From: Streptomyces sp. DH12
GTDB taxonomy: Bacteria; Actinomycetota; Actinomycetes; Streptomycetales; Streptomycetaceae
Length of the DNA stretch: 64,000 nucleotides
Assembly (NCBI RefSeq): GCF_020873895.1
Contig: NZ_JAHWGT010000009.1
Location: 162,640-226,639, forward strand
Direction: 5' to 3'
Shown here: positions 38,285-46,966 of the stretch, piece by piece
How positions within the stretch are numbered: position 1 is the first letter of the stretch
Layout of the letters: every line of letters starts with the position of its first letter
The notes under the pieces: model-generated
The model's input: only the letters and a program-made list of their open reading frames with translations
What the model was told of the DNA's origin: nothing
The model's database searches: none
Made by a program: the position numbers and the translations under genes

Positions 38285-39748
38285 TCAGCCCTTCAGGCCC
38301 GCCATCCACGCCTCGACCTCGGTGGAGGTGCGCGGCAGGGAGTCCGAGAGGTTCCGGTTGCCGTCCTCGGTGACCAGGATGTCGTCCTCGATCCGGACGC
38401 CGATGCCCCGGTACTCCTCCGGGACGGTGAGGTCGTCCGTCTGGAAGTACAGGCCCGGCTCGACCGTCAGGCACATGCCCGGCTCCAGCGTGCCCGCGAC
38501 GTACGCCTCGGTCCGCGCGGCGGCGCAGTCGTGGACGTCCATGCCGAGCATGTGACCGGTGCCGTGCAGGGTCCAGCGGCGCTGGAGCCCAAGCTCCAGG
38601 ACGCGCTCGACCGGGCCCTCCAGCAGGCCCCACTCGACGAGCTTCTCGGCGAGGACGCGCTGCGCGGCGTCGTGGAAGTCGCGGAACGCGGCGCCCGGCT
38701 TGACCGCCGCGATGCCCGCCTCCTGCGCCTCGTACACGGCGTCGTAGATCTTCCGCTGGATGTCGGTGAACGTGCCGGAAATGGGCAGCGTCCGCGTCAC
38801 GTCCGCGGTGTACAGCTCGGTGGTCTCCACGCCCGCGTCCAGCAGGAGCAGGTCGCCGGGGCGGACCGGGCCGTCGTTGCGCACCCAGTGGAGGGTGCAG
38901 GCGTGCGGGCCGGCGGCGCAGATGGAGCCGTAGCCGACGTCGTTGCCCTCGACGCGGGCGCGCAGGAAGAACGTGCCCTCGATGTACCGCTCGGAGGTCG
39001 CCTCGGCCTTGTCCAGGACCTTGACGACGTCCTCGAAGCCGCGCGCGGTGGAGGCGCACGCCTTCTCCAGCTCGGCGATCTCGAAGTCGTCCTTGACGAG
39101 CCGCGCCTCCGAGAGGAAGACGCGCAGCTCCTCGTCCCGTTCGGCGGTGACCTTGTCGGTGAGGGCCTTCTCGATACCGGCGTCGTAGCCGCGCACGACA
39201 CGGACGGGACCGGTGGCGTCGCGCAGCTTGCCGGCCAGCTCACGCACGTCGTCGGTGGGGATGCCGTACAGGGTGGCGGCCTCGCTCAGCGAGTGGCGGC
39301 GGCCCACCCACAGCTCGCCCTGGCCGGAGAGCCAGAACTCGCCGTTCTCCCGGTCGGAGCGGGGCAGCAGGTACAGCGTCGCCTCGTGGCCCTCACCGTC
39401 GGCCTTCGGCTCCAGCACGAGGACGCCGTCCTCGGTCTGGTTGCCGGTGAGGTAGGCGTACTCGGTGGCGGCGCGGAAGCTGTACTCCGTGTCGTTCGCG
39501 CGCGTCTTCAGGTTGCCCGCGGGGACCACCAGGCGCTCGCCGGGGAAGCGGGCCGAGAGGGCGGCGCGGCGGGCGGCCGTGTGCGCGGCCTGCGCGACGG
39601 GCTGCAGGTCCCGCAGCTCGGTGTCGGCCCAGCCGGCCTTCATGTTCTCGGCGAGCTCGTCGGAGACGCCCGGGTACAGGCCGTTCTTGCGCTGCTGCAT
39701 CGCCTCTTCGTCGCTCTCCGGGGTTTCCGGAGTGAGCTCATCGGCCAC
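38285..39748 (-). CDS. pepP: Xaa-Pro aminopeptidase (aminopeptidase P)
   Basis: 487 residues, M24B family, cytoplasmic. An N-terminal AMP_N domain (residues ~50-190) precedes the pita-bread domain with all five metal ligands: D in LLLLDAGVE, D in YTADVTRTLPI, H in LHGTGHMLGMDVHD, E in LTVEPGLYF and E in GVRIEDDILVTEDG. It removes N-terminal residues followed by proline. Streptomyces species usually carry two such genes. It starts at ATG and is transcribed toward the parS pair. Confidence 0.94.
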   Translation of the reverse strand: MADELTPETPESDEEAMQQRKNGLYPGVSDELAENMKAGWADTELRDLQPVAQAAHTAARRAALSARFPGERLVVPAGNLKTRANDTEYSFRAATEYAYLTGNQTEDGVLVLEPKADGEGHEATLYLLPRSDRENGEFWLSGQGELWVGRRHSLSEAATLYGIPTDDVRELAGKLRDATGPVRVVRGYDAGIEKALTDKVTAERDEELRVFLSEARLVKDDFEIAELEKACASTARGFEDVVKVLDKAEATSERYIEGTFFLRARVEGNDVGYGSICAAGPHACTLHWVRNDGPVRPGDLLLLDAGVETTELYTADVTRTLPISGTFTDIQRKIYDAVYEAQEAGIAAVKPGAAFRDFHDAAQRVLAEKLVEWGLLEGPVERVLELGLQRRWTLHGTGHMLGMDVHDCAAARTEAYVAGTLEPGMCLTVEPGLYFQTDDLTVPEEYRGIGVRIEDDILVTEDGNRNLSDSLPRTSTEVEAWMAGLKG

Positions 39749-39937
39749 GGGTCCGCCTCCTTCAGGTACGACACTGAACCCCCTGACCCGGACCTTGGGG
39801 GTCCGGGGTCACGTCCACCATCGTACGGGCGTGCGTAAGGAGGCCCAGGGGCGAAGAAGCGGTCCGCCGGTACCTGACCGAAAGGTCCGCGTCCCCGCTC
39901 CGTGCGGGGGTCCCGCCCCGGCCGCGAGACACACCCT

Positions 39938-41773
39938 CTAGTCGAAGCGGGCGGCGAGCATCACGACGTCCTCGTCGCCCTCCCTGCCGTCCGCCGGGCC
40001 GCCGCCCGGCGCGTTGGGGGCTGGATCGGCGAGCACCAGCCGCAGCACGTGGTCGGCGACCGCCCCGGGATCGGTGCGGTCGACCCTCGGCACACCGGCC
40101 GCGGCGGCGTGCAGCCGGGCGAAGGCACGGTCCACCGGGCCGCCGATCCGCCGTAGCAGCCCGTCCGTGTACAGCAGCACGGTCTCCCCGGGCTCGACCA
40201 CGAGGTCGACGCTGGGCGCCTCCCAGCAGGCGAGCATCCCCAGCGGCGCCGACAGCGACGTCTCGACGAACTCCGTGCGGCGGTCGCCCACGACCAGCGG
40301 CGGCGCGTGGCCGGCCCCGGCCAGCACGACCTTCCGCCGGGCGGGCTCGGCGAAGGCGAAGAGCGCCGTCGCGGACCGCGCCGGTTCCGTGAGGCGCAGC
40401 AGCAGTTCCAGGTCGGACAGGACGGCGACGGGGTCCTCGCCCTCCATGACCGCGTACGCGCGCAGGGAGGCCCGCAAGCGCCCCATGGCGGCCAGGGCGC
40501 TCGGACCCGACCCCGAGACGGAGCCGACGGCCAGACCCAGGGCACCCTCCGGCAGCGGCAGGGCGTCGTACCAGTCGCCGCCGCCGCGCGCGCCGGGGAC
40601 GTGCCGTGCGGCGAGGCGCACGCCCGGCACGCGCGGCATCCGGGTGGGCAGCAACTCGTCCGTGAGGGTGGCGATCTCGGCGCGTGTCCGCTCCAGTTCG
40701 AGCAGTCGGGCCAGGTGCTCGGAGGCGTACCGACCGTAGAGCCCGACGAGGTGGCGGCGGCGCGCGTCGGGTTCGGCCGGCTCGTCGTACAGCCAGACGG
40801 CGGCGCCGAGGCGGCCGGTGCCGTCGGCGTCGAGCGGCAGCGCGTAGCTGGCGGCGAAGCCGAGGCGGGCGGCGACCTCGCGGTGGCGCGGGTCCAACTG
40901 CTCGTCGCCGAGGAGGTCCGGAGCGGCGATGTCGCGGGCGGCGAGGTCCGGACCGTCGAGCCCACCGGCACCCAGCCCACCGGCACCGAGCCCACCGGCA
41001 ACCAGCCCGCCGGCAACCAGCCCGCCGGCACCGAGCCCACCGGCAGCGGCGTCACCGGCCGTGACGTCACCGGCGGAAAGGCCGCCGCCGGCGAGGTCCG
41101 GGGAGGCGGCAGCGGGGGAGGCGGGGCCCGGGGGAGCGAGGTCGGGGGCGGCGAGGGGGCCGGGCACGGCGGGCACGGGGCCGCCCGGGACCGGAGCCGC
41201 GGGGTCCGGGGCGGGGCGCCGGTCGGGGGGCGGGGGCGGCCCGCCGGGCAGGCCGTCGAGGAGGCGCCCGTACGAGGTGGCGCCGCGCGGCACGGTCTCG
41301 ATGGTGCCGAGGTCGGCGTGGGCGAGCCCGAGGCCGATGGTGGTGGCGGGGCCGTGCCCGTCGGCGGGTTCGAGGACGGCCATGCCGCGACGGGCCCCGA
41401 CAAGCGCGGCGCCGGCCCGCAGGAGTTCGCGCAGCGCCCCGTCGAGGGTGCGCGTCCGGGCGAGGCGCTCGGTCAGTTCGTGGAGGGTCGTCAGGTCGGA
41501 CACCCAGCCCGCCAGCCGGTCCTGGATCGGCGTGCCGGGTGCGGGGGCCGCGGCGGGAATGCCCGCGAGAGGCGTTGCAGTGTGCGCAGGATGGGGAACC
41601 GCTGGATCGATTCCGGCCACTTTCGGCAGGTGAGGGGCGCTCATGGAAGCCGGCTTTCCGGCTGCTCTTCTTTGCTCAATAGCATCGCAAACCCCCATGT
41701 CAATCCGCATGTCATGCTGCGCCGCTATCAGTGCATCCACATGTACACGTACACGTGAGGGGATGTCCAGCAT
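39938..41773 (-). CDS. GAF-PP2C (SpoIIE-type) Ser/Thr phosphatase with repeat-rich insert
   Basis: About 611 residues from ATG 41773; ATG 41644 is an alternative. The C-terminal ~230 residues form a SpoIIE/RsbU-like phosphatase (GGGDWYDALPLPEGALGLAVGSVSG, ALFAFAEPARRKVVLAGAGHAPPLVV, LLYTDGLLR, DEDVVMLAARF). The preceding GAF domain appears split. Its first half ends near VPRGATSYGRLLDG and its second begins REVAARLGFAASYALPLDADG, with ~115 Pro/Ala/Gly-rich residues between, including six pentapeptide repeats. Such enzymes dephosphorylate anti-sigma antagonists. Possible partners are the RsbW-like proteins at 37.7 and 45.2 kb. Confidence 0.88.
   Translation of the reverse strand: MLDIPSRVRVHVDALIAAQHDMRIDMGVCDAIEQRRAAGKPASMSAPHLPKVAGIDPAVPHPAHTATPLAGIPAAAPAPGTPIQDRLAGWVSDLTTLHELTERLARTRTLDGALRELLRAGAALVGARRGMAVLEPADGHGPATTIGLGLAHADLGTIETVPRGATSYGRLLDGLPGGPPPPPDRRPAPDPAAPVPGGPVPAVPGPLAAPDLAPPGPASPAAASPDLAGGGLSAGDVTAGDAAAGGLGAGGLVAGGLVAGGLGAGGLGAGGLDGPDLAARDIAAPDLLGDEQLDPRHREVAARLGFAASYALPLDADGTGRLGAAVWLYDEPAEPDARRRHLVGLYGRYASEHLARLLELERTRAEIATLTDELLPTRMPRVPGVRLAARHVPGARGGGDWYDALPLPEGALGLAVGSVSGSGPSALAAMGRLRASLRAYAVMEGEDPVAVLSDLELLLRLTEPARSATALFAFAEPARRKVVLAGAGHAPPLVVGDRRTEFVETSLSAPLGMLACWEAPSVDLVVEPGETVLLYTDGLLRRIGGPVDRAFARLHAAAAGVPRVDRTDPGAVADHVLRLVLADPAPNAPGGGPADGREGDEDVVMLAARFD
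40958..41047. repeat. Six contiguous 15-bp tandem repeats in the PP2C gene
   Basis: Units of the form (G/C)AGCCC(A/G)CCGGCA(C/A)C start at 40958, 40973, 40988, 41003, 41018 and 41033. On the coding strand they give pentapeptides such as GAGGL and VAGGL. The units abut with no spacers, so this is a coding minisatellite. Confidence 0.9.
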
Positions 41774-42330
41774 TGTCCTGCGGGACGCGTGGTGTCTGTG
41801 CGATGCTGAACTTGGCCAAAAAATAGCCCCGATGGGCAGGTTTTGCGGTCGACTGAGCGCGTTCGACAAGGGGCACCACCCGAGGCGACACCCAGCCGGC
41901 TCGGGCTACGGCGTCATTCCGAGCGTGCGGGGTACGTAATCGGTGGAGGCCAGGGGAAGTTGGGGCAGGCCCGGAACGCGTCGGGGAGTCCCGGCGTCCT
42001 CACCACCGAGGGCGCGCCCCGGCCTCGCGTGTGCCTGGCGGGGAGAGGATCAGCGGGACGGCGCGGCGGCACGCAAGCGGTGCCGGTTCGGCGGTGCCGT
42101 CTCGGCGGGACCGCACCGGTGATACGGAAAAGCGCCCTGCTCGCGCCACCCCTCGCCACGCGATCCACGGAATCGGCTGAGGCCGGCCCCGCAAGCGGCG
42201 CTCGTCCGGCCGCGCGGCGCCCCTGCCGGCGGCCCAGGCGGCAGCGTGTCGGCTCGTACGCACAGTGAAGTAACGCACACATGTTGTTGTGATGTGGACC
42301 TCGGCGTTCAACGGAAAGGAACGAGCGCTC
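41774..42330. promoter_or_regulatory. Divergent spacer between PP2C and Prim-Pol-like genes
   Basis: 557 bases without a credible gene. The left third is relatively A+T rich (CCAAAAAATAG near 41815), as expected for the phosphatase promoter. The right end has GGAAAGGA before the Prim-Pol ATG, and a CACAT...ATGTG inverted repeat near 42278-42296. No well-formed -35/-10 pair could be chosen. Confidence 0.4.
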
Positions 42331-43011
42331 ATGCGCGAGATCCTCGGTAGGCGACGCAGGCTCCGGTTCGGGCGCAGGAAGGGTCAAGCCCACCTCGACG
42401 CGGCACTCCGCTGCGCCACCGAGTGGCAGTGGCCCGTCCTCCCCGGCGTGGGGCTCAAGGCGACGGATGGCCGCGGCGACCGGCAGCGCGGCTGCGCCTG
42501 CCCCGATCCCGACTGCGTCGTCCCCGGCGCGCACCCCTTCGATCCCGGCCTCCTCGCGGCCTCCACCGACCCGCGGATGGTCCGCTGGTGGTGGACCAAC
42601 CGGCCGGACGCCCCCGTCGTCCTGGCCACGGGCGGTCGCGCCCCCTGCGCGATCAGCCTCCCCGCCCTCGCCGCCGCCCGCGCCCTGGCGGTGCTGGACC
42701 GGGGCGGCCTGCGCATCGGTCCCGTGATGGCGACCCCCACCCGCTGGTCACTGCTGGTGGCCCCCTACTCCCTGGAGCGGCTCGGCGAGCTGCTGTACGC
42801 GAAGGACTGCGTGCCCAGTTCGCTCCGCTTCCACGGCGACGGCGGCTACGTGGTGCTGCCGCCGTCGGAGACCGGTACGGGCGCCGTGCGCTGGGAGCGG
42901 CCGCCGCTCGCCGGGTCCGCGCCGTGGCTGCCGGATGTCGAGGCGGTCCTCGACGCCCTCGTCGAGGCGAGCACGGGCGCGCCGGACGGCGGCAGCCGGC
43001 TCCGGTACTGA
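42331..43011 (+). CDS. Primase-polymerase-like protein (bifunctional DNA primase/polymerase N-terminal type)
   Basis: 226 residues from ATG with GGAAAGGA ten bases upstream. The pattern ALRCATEWQWPVLPGVGLK ... CACPDPDCVVPGAHPFDPGLLAASTDPRMVRWWWTNRPDAPVVLATGGR follows the N-terminal Prim-Pol domain of actinobacterial proteins, including the Cys-rich insertion before PGxHP. Where polymerases have the hhhDhD metal-binding strand after the RWW segment, this protein reads PCAISLPALAAA, so the acidic residues seem to be missing. It may therefore bind nucleotides or DNA without catalysis. It has no helicase domain. Function unknown. Confidence 0.75.
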   Translation: MREILGRRRRLRFGRRKGQAHLDAALRCATEWQWPVLPGVGLKATDGRGDRQRGCACPDPDCVVPGAHPFDPGLLAASTDPRMVRWWWTNRPDAPVVLATGGRAPCAISLPALAAARALAVLDRGGLRIGPVMATPTRWSLLVAPYSLERLGELLYAKDCVPSSLRFHGDGGYVVLPPSETGTGAVRWERPPLAGSAPWLPDVEAVLDALVEASTGAPDGGSRLRY

Positions 43012-43207
43012 CGCCCCCGGGGCCGCCCGTCGGGACACCGCGGGGGTGCCACCGGAGGGGCCGCCGAGGGGTCACTCGTACGGGTGTGAAGCCCGGCCGA
43101 CTTGTACGGGAAACGGGCGCGCGGCCCGGAAGGCGCGCGCCCGGCCCCGCTATCGTCGCCCCACCGTCAGACACCCGACAGGCCCCACGGGTCAGGTGGG
43201 ACACCCC

Positions 43208-43918
43208 ATGAACCTCCGCATGATCGGGCTCGGCGCCGTCGTGCTCGCCGCCACGCTGCTGCCGCTCGTGGCGGCGGCCGGACCGGCCGGCGGCCCCCGC
43301 GAGGCGGGGCTCGTCGCCGGCGGCGGGTCCGGCCCGGTGGTGGTGGCCCCGGCCCCCGCCCAGCGCCCGACGCACGCCCCTGCGCGCCCCGCCTCCGGCT
43401 CGGACACGTCCGGCGCGGCGTCCGACCCGGACGGAACCGGCGCGTACGGCGCTGCGGGCACGTCCGACGCGTCAGACCCGTCCGAGGCGTCCGGCGGATC
43501 CGACCGGAAAGGCCCACCGGACGCGCGGATGACCGAAACCGACGACCCGTCGGAGGTGTCGGGCGCGGGACGCGTCACGCGGTGCGGCCCGGCTCTCGTC
43601 TCCCCGCACAGGGTCGAGGCGCAGACTTGTGTGGTCACCGACGGCGAGGCGACATGGGCGCGGACCTACTACCGCAACACCAGGGGCGAGGAGCTGCACG
43701 CCGTCCTCAGCCTCATGGGTCCGGCCGGCCGCACGGTGCGGACGCATTGCGCGGTCCCGGCGGGCGACGAGCCCGGCACCTGCGAAACCCCACGTCAGGA
43801 GGGGCGCGGTGACGCGGAGGAGTACACGGCGGTGGCGGAGTTCGCGGCGGGCGGGGACGCGGAGAGCCCGCTGCTCCTGCGGTCCGGGAGCGTGCGCCCG
43901 CCGTCGCGGCTCGGCTGA
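43208..43918 (+). CDS. Secreted or anchored protein of unknown function
   Basis: 236 residues from ATG with GGTGGGA upstream. Signal-like hydrophobic N-terminus (MIGLGAVVLAATLLPLVAAAG). Residues ~30-115 are Ala/Pro/Ser/Asp low complexity with DASDPSEASG-like repeats, a typical wall-spanning linker. The C-terminal ~115 residues form a compact domain with Cys residues in VTRCGP, AQTCVV, RTHCAVP and GTCETP, probably two disulfides. No family recognised. A 12-bp hairpin follows. Confidence 0.75.
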   Translation: MNLRMIGLGAVVLAATLLPLVAAAGPAGGPREAGLVAGGGSGPVVVAPAPAQRPTHAPARPASGSDTSGAASDPDGTGAYGAAGTSDASDPSEASGGSDRKGPPDARMTETDDPSEVSGAGRVTRCGPALVSPHRVEAQTCVVTDGEATWARTYYRNTRGEELHAVLSLMGPAGRTVRTHCAVPAGDEPGTCETPRQEGRGDAEEYTAVAEFAAGGDAESPLLLRSGSVRPPSRLG

Positions 43919-43969
43919 GCCGACGGGCGGAAACGAACCGGAAGGTCGGATTCCGGGAAAAAGCAAGAA

Positions 43970-44007
43970 CCCGGTCGCTGGCGACGGGGGATGCACCAGC
44001 GACCGGG
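43970..44007. terminator. Hairpin between convergent genes
   Basis: CCCGGTCGCTGG (43970-43981) pairs perfectly with CCAGCGACCGGG (43996-44007), a 12-bp stem with 14-base loop, between the secreted-protein gene and the SEC-C gene. A second symmetry TTTACCGG...CCGGTAAA lies about 60 bases further on. Confidence 0.75.
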
Positions 44008-44136
44008 CTCCTAGAACGGTAACAAGAGATCGGCGGTTCGCAAATTCGATCTCGCTTATTCGGACAGCGATTTACCGGTCGGTAAGGGCCCGGTAAAGAT
44101 CCGGCCGGACGCGCGGACCGGCCCCGCCTCACTCGT

Positions 44137-45108
44137 TCAGCTGAGCGTGACCTGACGGTTGGTGAGCCCGCCGCGCGCCCGCCGCTCCTCCGCCGTCAGC
44201 GGCGCGTCCGAGGCCAGCGCGTCCGCGAGGCGCTCCGCGAACGCGGCGGCCGGCTTCTCGCAGTCCGCCGCGGACATGCCGGTCGGCAGGTCCCAGACGG
44301 GGACGACCAGACCGTGCGCCCGGAACGAACCGACGAGGCGGGTGTCCTCGCCGAGCGAGGACGTGCCCGCGGCGTGCAGCCGGGCGAGCGCGTCGAGCAG
44401 TTCCTCCTCCGGGTGGGGCATGACCCACCGCAGGTGGTTCTTGTCCGGCGTCTCGCACCAGTACGCGGCCTGGACGCCCGGCAGCTTCACCGTCGGGATG
44501 GCGGCGGCGTTGGCCCGCTCCAGGGAGGCGGCGACCTCGGGCGAGGCGCTGTCCGCGGACTCGGGCACCCAGAACTCGAACCCCGTGTGGACGGTCGGCT
44601 CGAAGCCCGCCTCCGCGTCGAGCAGGTCCTGCAGGCGCGGCCCCTCCGCCGGCACGCGGCGGGCGGCGACGGGCGTGCCCGGCTCGGCCTCCAGGGCGCG
44701 CTGGAGGGTGTCCGCCAGGTCGCGGGCGAGGTCGCCGGAGGACGTGTCGTTCTGCAGCGCCAGCAGCACGGAGCCGTCGTCGCGGCGCAGCGCCGGCCAG
44801 GCCATCGGCAGGACGGTCGCGAGCTTCACCGAGGGCACGCCGTCCGGCAGCCCGCCCTTCAGGTGCAGCGGCGCGGTCGCGGCGGGGACCAGCTCGCGCA
44901 GCGCGACCCAGTCGCACTCGCCGGGCAGCCCCTCGAACGGGCGCTGGACGAGTTCGGTGGCCGCGTGGGCGGCGGCCCGGCCGTGGCAGGCCTTGTAGCG
45001 GCGGCCCGAACCGCACGGGCAGGGCTCCCGGGCACCGACGACCGGCACCTCACCGTTCGTCACCTGCGGTGCGCCGGCGGCCTTCTTCTGGGGGCGCTTC
45101 TTGGCCAT
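44137..45108 (-). CDS. SEC-C motif protein (DUF5926-like)
   Basis: 323 residues. A basic N-terminus (AKKRPQKKAAG) and a SEC-C zinc motif EPCPCGSGRRYKACHG (residues ~29-44) as in SecA tails and other nucleic-acid or ribosome-associated proteins. A ~270-residue domain of unknown function, conserved in actinobacteria, follows (DWVALRELVPAATAPL, LPMAWPALRRDDGSVLLALQND). The soluble cytoplasmic location is inferred. The DUF assignment is from memory of the family; the zinc motif is certain. Confidence 0.85.
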   Translation of the reverse strand: MAKKRPQKKAAGAPQVTNGEVPVVGAREPCPCGSGRRYKACHGRAAAHAATELVQRPFEGLPGECDWVALRELVPAATAPLHLKGGLPDGVPSVKLATVLPMAWPALRRDDGSVLLALQNDTSSGDLARDLADTLQRALEAEPGTPVAARRVPAEGPRLQDLLDAEAGFEPTVHTGFEFWVPESADSASPEVAASLERANAAAIPTVKLPGVQAAYWCETPDKNHLRWVMPHPEEELLDALARLHAAGTSSLGEDTRLVGSFRAHGLVVPVWDLPTGMSAADCEKPAAAFAERLADALASDAPLTAEERRARGGLTNRQVTLS

Positions 45109-45177
45109 GCGTGGGTCTCCCGTGGAACGCGGTCCTGTGTCGGCGGCGAGCCTAGCCGTACGGGAGGACCCCGGGCC

Positions 45178-45876
45178 TCAGTCGGCGTCCCCGTACACGT
45201 CGAGGAAGCCGAGATCGCCCACGAGCGGCACCGCGGCCGCGCCCGTCCGGGCGGCCCGCGCCCCGCGCACGCCACCCGCGCCCGCGCCCGCGAGCGGCGA
45301 GGAGCCGCGGCGGTGGCCGTTGACGCGCGTAGCGACACCGTCCGGCCTCGGCGCCGATCCCGCGACGAGGGCCCACACCGTCACCTCGCCCGCGGCGCCG
45401 TCCCGGACGCCCCACTCGTGGGAGAGCGCGTCGATGATGTTGAGTCCGCGGCCGCCCCGGGCGGTGACCGACGGCGTCGACGGCATCGGGCGGGTCGGCC
45501 CGCCGCCGTCCGTGACCTCGACCGTCAGGGCGCCGCGGTCGTCGACGCGCCAGGAGGCGCGGACCGCTCCCTCGCCGGCGTCGGCCGCGCCCAGCGGCCT
45601 GCCGTGCCGGCAGGAGTTGCTGAGCAGTTCGGAGAGGATCAGTACGGCGTCGTCGACGACCGGCTCCGAGACGCCGCTGCGCCGCAGCTGCTCCCGCATC
45701 CGGTGCCTCGCCTCGCCCACGCCCGCAGGGCCGTGGGGTACGGCCATGCTCGACGACGTCGGCACTTCCCGTGCCACCACCAACGCCACCCCCGAGACCT
45801 CCTTCGCCCCACGCCATCGAGTGGATGCCCCAATGGCCTGGACCGGAAACCGGCCAGTCCGCATCCAGTGACGCAT
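45178..45876 (-). CDS. RsbW-like ATP-binding protein
   Basis: About 232 residues from ATG 45876. There is no Shine-Dalgarno and a start at 45864 is possible. The extended N-terminus (MRTGRFPVQAIGASTRWRGAKEVSGVALVVAREVPTSSSMAVPHGPAGVGEARHRM) is typical of a conserved Streptomyces subfamily. GHKL motifs: N box LSELLSNSCRHG, G1 VTDGGG, G2 GGRGLNIIDALSHEWG. A 50-residue Gly/Arg/Ala tail ends in LGFLDVYGDAD. Likely an anti-sigma or anti-anti-sigma kinase. Adjacent to the GDPD gene, 47 bases apart, same strand. Confidence 0.85.
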   Translation of the reverse strand: MRHWMRTGRFPVQAIGASTRWRGAKEVSGVALVVAREVPTSSSMAVPHGPAGVGEARHRMREQLRRSGVSEPVVDDAVLILSELLSNSCRHGRPLGAADAGEGAVRASWRVDDRGALTVEVTDGGGPTRPMPSTPSVTARGGRGLNIIDALSHEWGVRDGAAGEVTVWALVAGSAPRPDGVATRVNGHRRGSSPLAGAGAGGVRGARAARTGAAAVPLVGDLGFLDVYGDAD

Positions 45877-45923
45877 TCGACACGGACCGCCACGGTGCGA
45901 ACGCGCCGGAGCACACGCCGTGA

Positions 45924-46730
45924 CTACAGGGGCGTGCGCCCCAGCTGTGCCAGGACTTGTTTGGGGCGGTTGGTGATGATGGCGTCCACGCCGAGGCGTA
46001 CGCACAGGTCGACGTCGTCGGGGTCGTCGACCGTCCACACGTGGACCTCGTGGCCGGCCCGGTGGACCCGCTCGACGAACGTGGGGTTGCCGCGCAGGAT
46101 GCGGATCGAGGGGCCGGCGATCCGCGAGCCGGCGGGCAGCCGCCCGTCCCGCATCCGGGGCGAGACGAACTGCGTGAGGTACACGGTCGGGACCGTCGGG
46201 ACGGCCGCCGCCACGCGGTGCAGCGAGCGGGCGGAGAAGCTCATGATCCGCACGGCCGACTCTTCCGGGGTGGCCGGGTCCGCGAGGCCGAACCGGCGCA
46301 GCTGCCGGACGAGCCGCTCCTCCACCTGGCCCGCCCAGCGGGTGGGGTGCTTCGTCTCGATCGCCAGCCCTACGGGGCGACCCGCGTCCGCGACCAGCTC
46401 CAGCAGCCGTTCGAGGGTGAGGACGGAGGTGTACTCGGGGTCACCCCAGTCGGGGCTCTCGTACCGGTCCTTCCAGGAGCCGAAGTCCAGTGCGGCGAGG
46501 TCGGCCAGTTCCAGGGCGGAGACCGCGCCGCGCCCGTTGGAGGTGCGGTTCACGCGGCGGTCGTGCACGCAGACGAGGTGCCCGTCGGCTGTGAGCCGCA
46601 CGTCGCACTCCAGGGCGTCCGCCCCGTCGTCGATGGCCTTCACGTACGCGGCGAGGGTGTGCTCGGGCGCCTCCTCGGACGCACCCCGGTGGGCGACGAC
46701 TCGGATGCTGTGCTGTCGTGCGTGGGTCAC
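45924..46730 (-). CDS. glpQ: Glycerophosphodiester phosphodiesterase
   Basis: 268 residues from GTG. TIM-barrel GDPD signature: VVAHRGASEEAPEHTLAAYVKAIDDGADALECDVRLTADGHLVCVHD with the HRG, E-x-D and VHD catalytic/metal residues. The end has VHVWTVDDPDDVDLCVRLGVDAIITNRP. No signal peptide, so it acts in the cytoplasm on glycerophosphodiesters from lipid turnover. Divergent from htrA. Confidence 0.93.
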   Translation of the reverse strand: MTHARQHSIRVVAHRGASEEAPEHTLAAYVKAIDDGADALECDVRLTADGHLVCVHDRRVNRTSNGRGAVSALELADLAALDFGSWKDRYESPDWGDPEYTSVLTLERLLELVADAGRPVGLAIETKHPTRWAGQVEERLVRQLRRFGLADPATPEESAVRIMSFSARSLHRVAAAVPTVPTVYLTQFVSPRMRDGRLPAGSRIAGPSIRILRGNPTFVERVHRAGHEVHVWTVDDPDDVDLCVRLGVDAIITNRPKQVLAQLGRTPL

Positions 46731-46849
46731 CGCGACATGGTGCCACCGTTCGCCCGTCCGGCCGACACCGGCCGGTGTACTTCGGCCGCGGTGGGGCACG
46801 CCCCATTTGTCGGGGATAAGGGAGCGGTGGCGGACGCACAGCTCCCGCT

Positions 46850-46855
46850 TACAGT
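46850..46855 (+). promoter_or_regulatory. -10 hexamer candidate for the small ORF-htrA transcript
   Basis: TACAGT, 27 bases before the small-ORF GTG. There is no matching TTGACA-like -35, so it could be read by a sigma factor other than HrdB, or with an activator. Confidence 0.35.
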
Positions 46856-46882
46856 GGCCTGACGAGCGGTAGGAAAAGCTGA

Positions 46883-46966
46883 GTGCGCACACGGACACTG
46901 CACGGCGGGCTCGTGCCGTACGACGACGTGGATGACGACGTGGACACCGAGGAGAACGAGCTGTGA
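46883..46966 (+). CDS. 27-residue small ORF overlapping the htrA start
   Basis: GTG start with AGGAAAAG four to ten bases upstream, running to a TGA that overlaps the htrA GTG (GTGA at 46963-46966). The product VRTRTLHGGLVPYDDVDDD... is basic at the N-terminus and very acidic at the C-terminus. Codon third positions are G/C rich, like the genes around it. It could be a leader peptide coupling translation to htrA, or a true small protein. No homologue is known to me. Confidence 0.45.
   Translation: MRTRTLHGGLVPYDDVDDDVDTEENEL

Noticed and set aside
40958-41047. Regular 15-bp repeats considered as a CRISPR array
   Set aside because: Units are contiguous with no spacers, lie in frame inside a phosphatase gene, and no cas genes are present.
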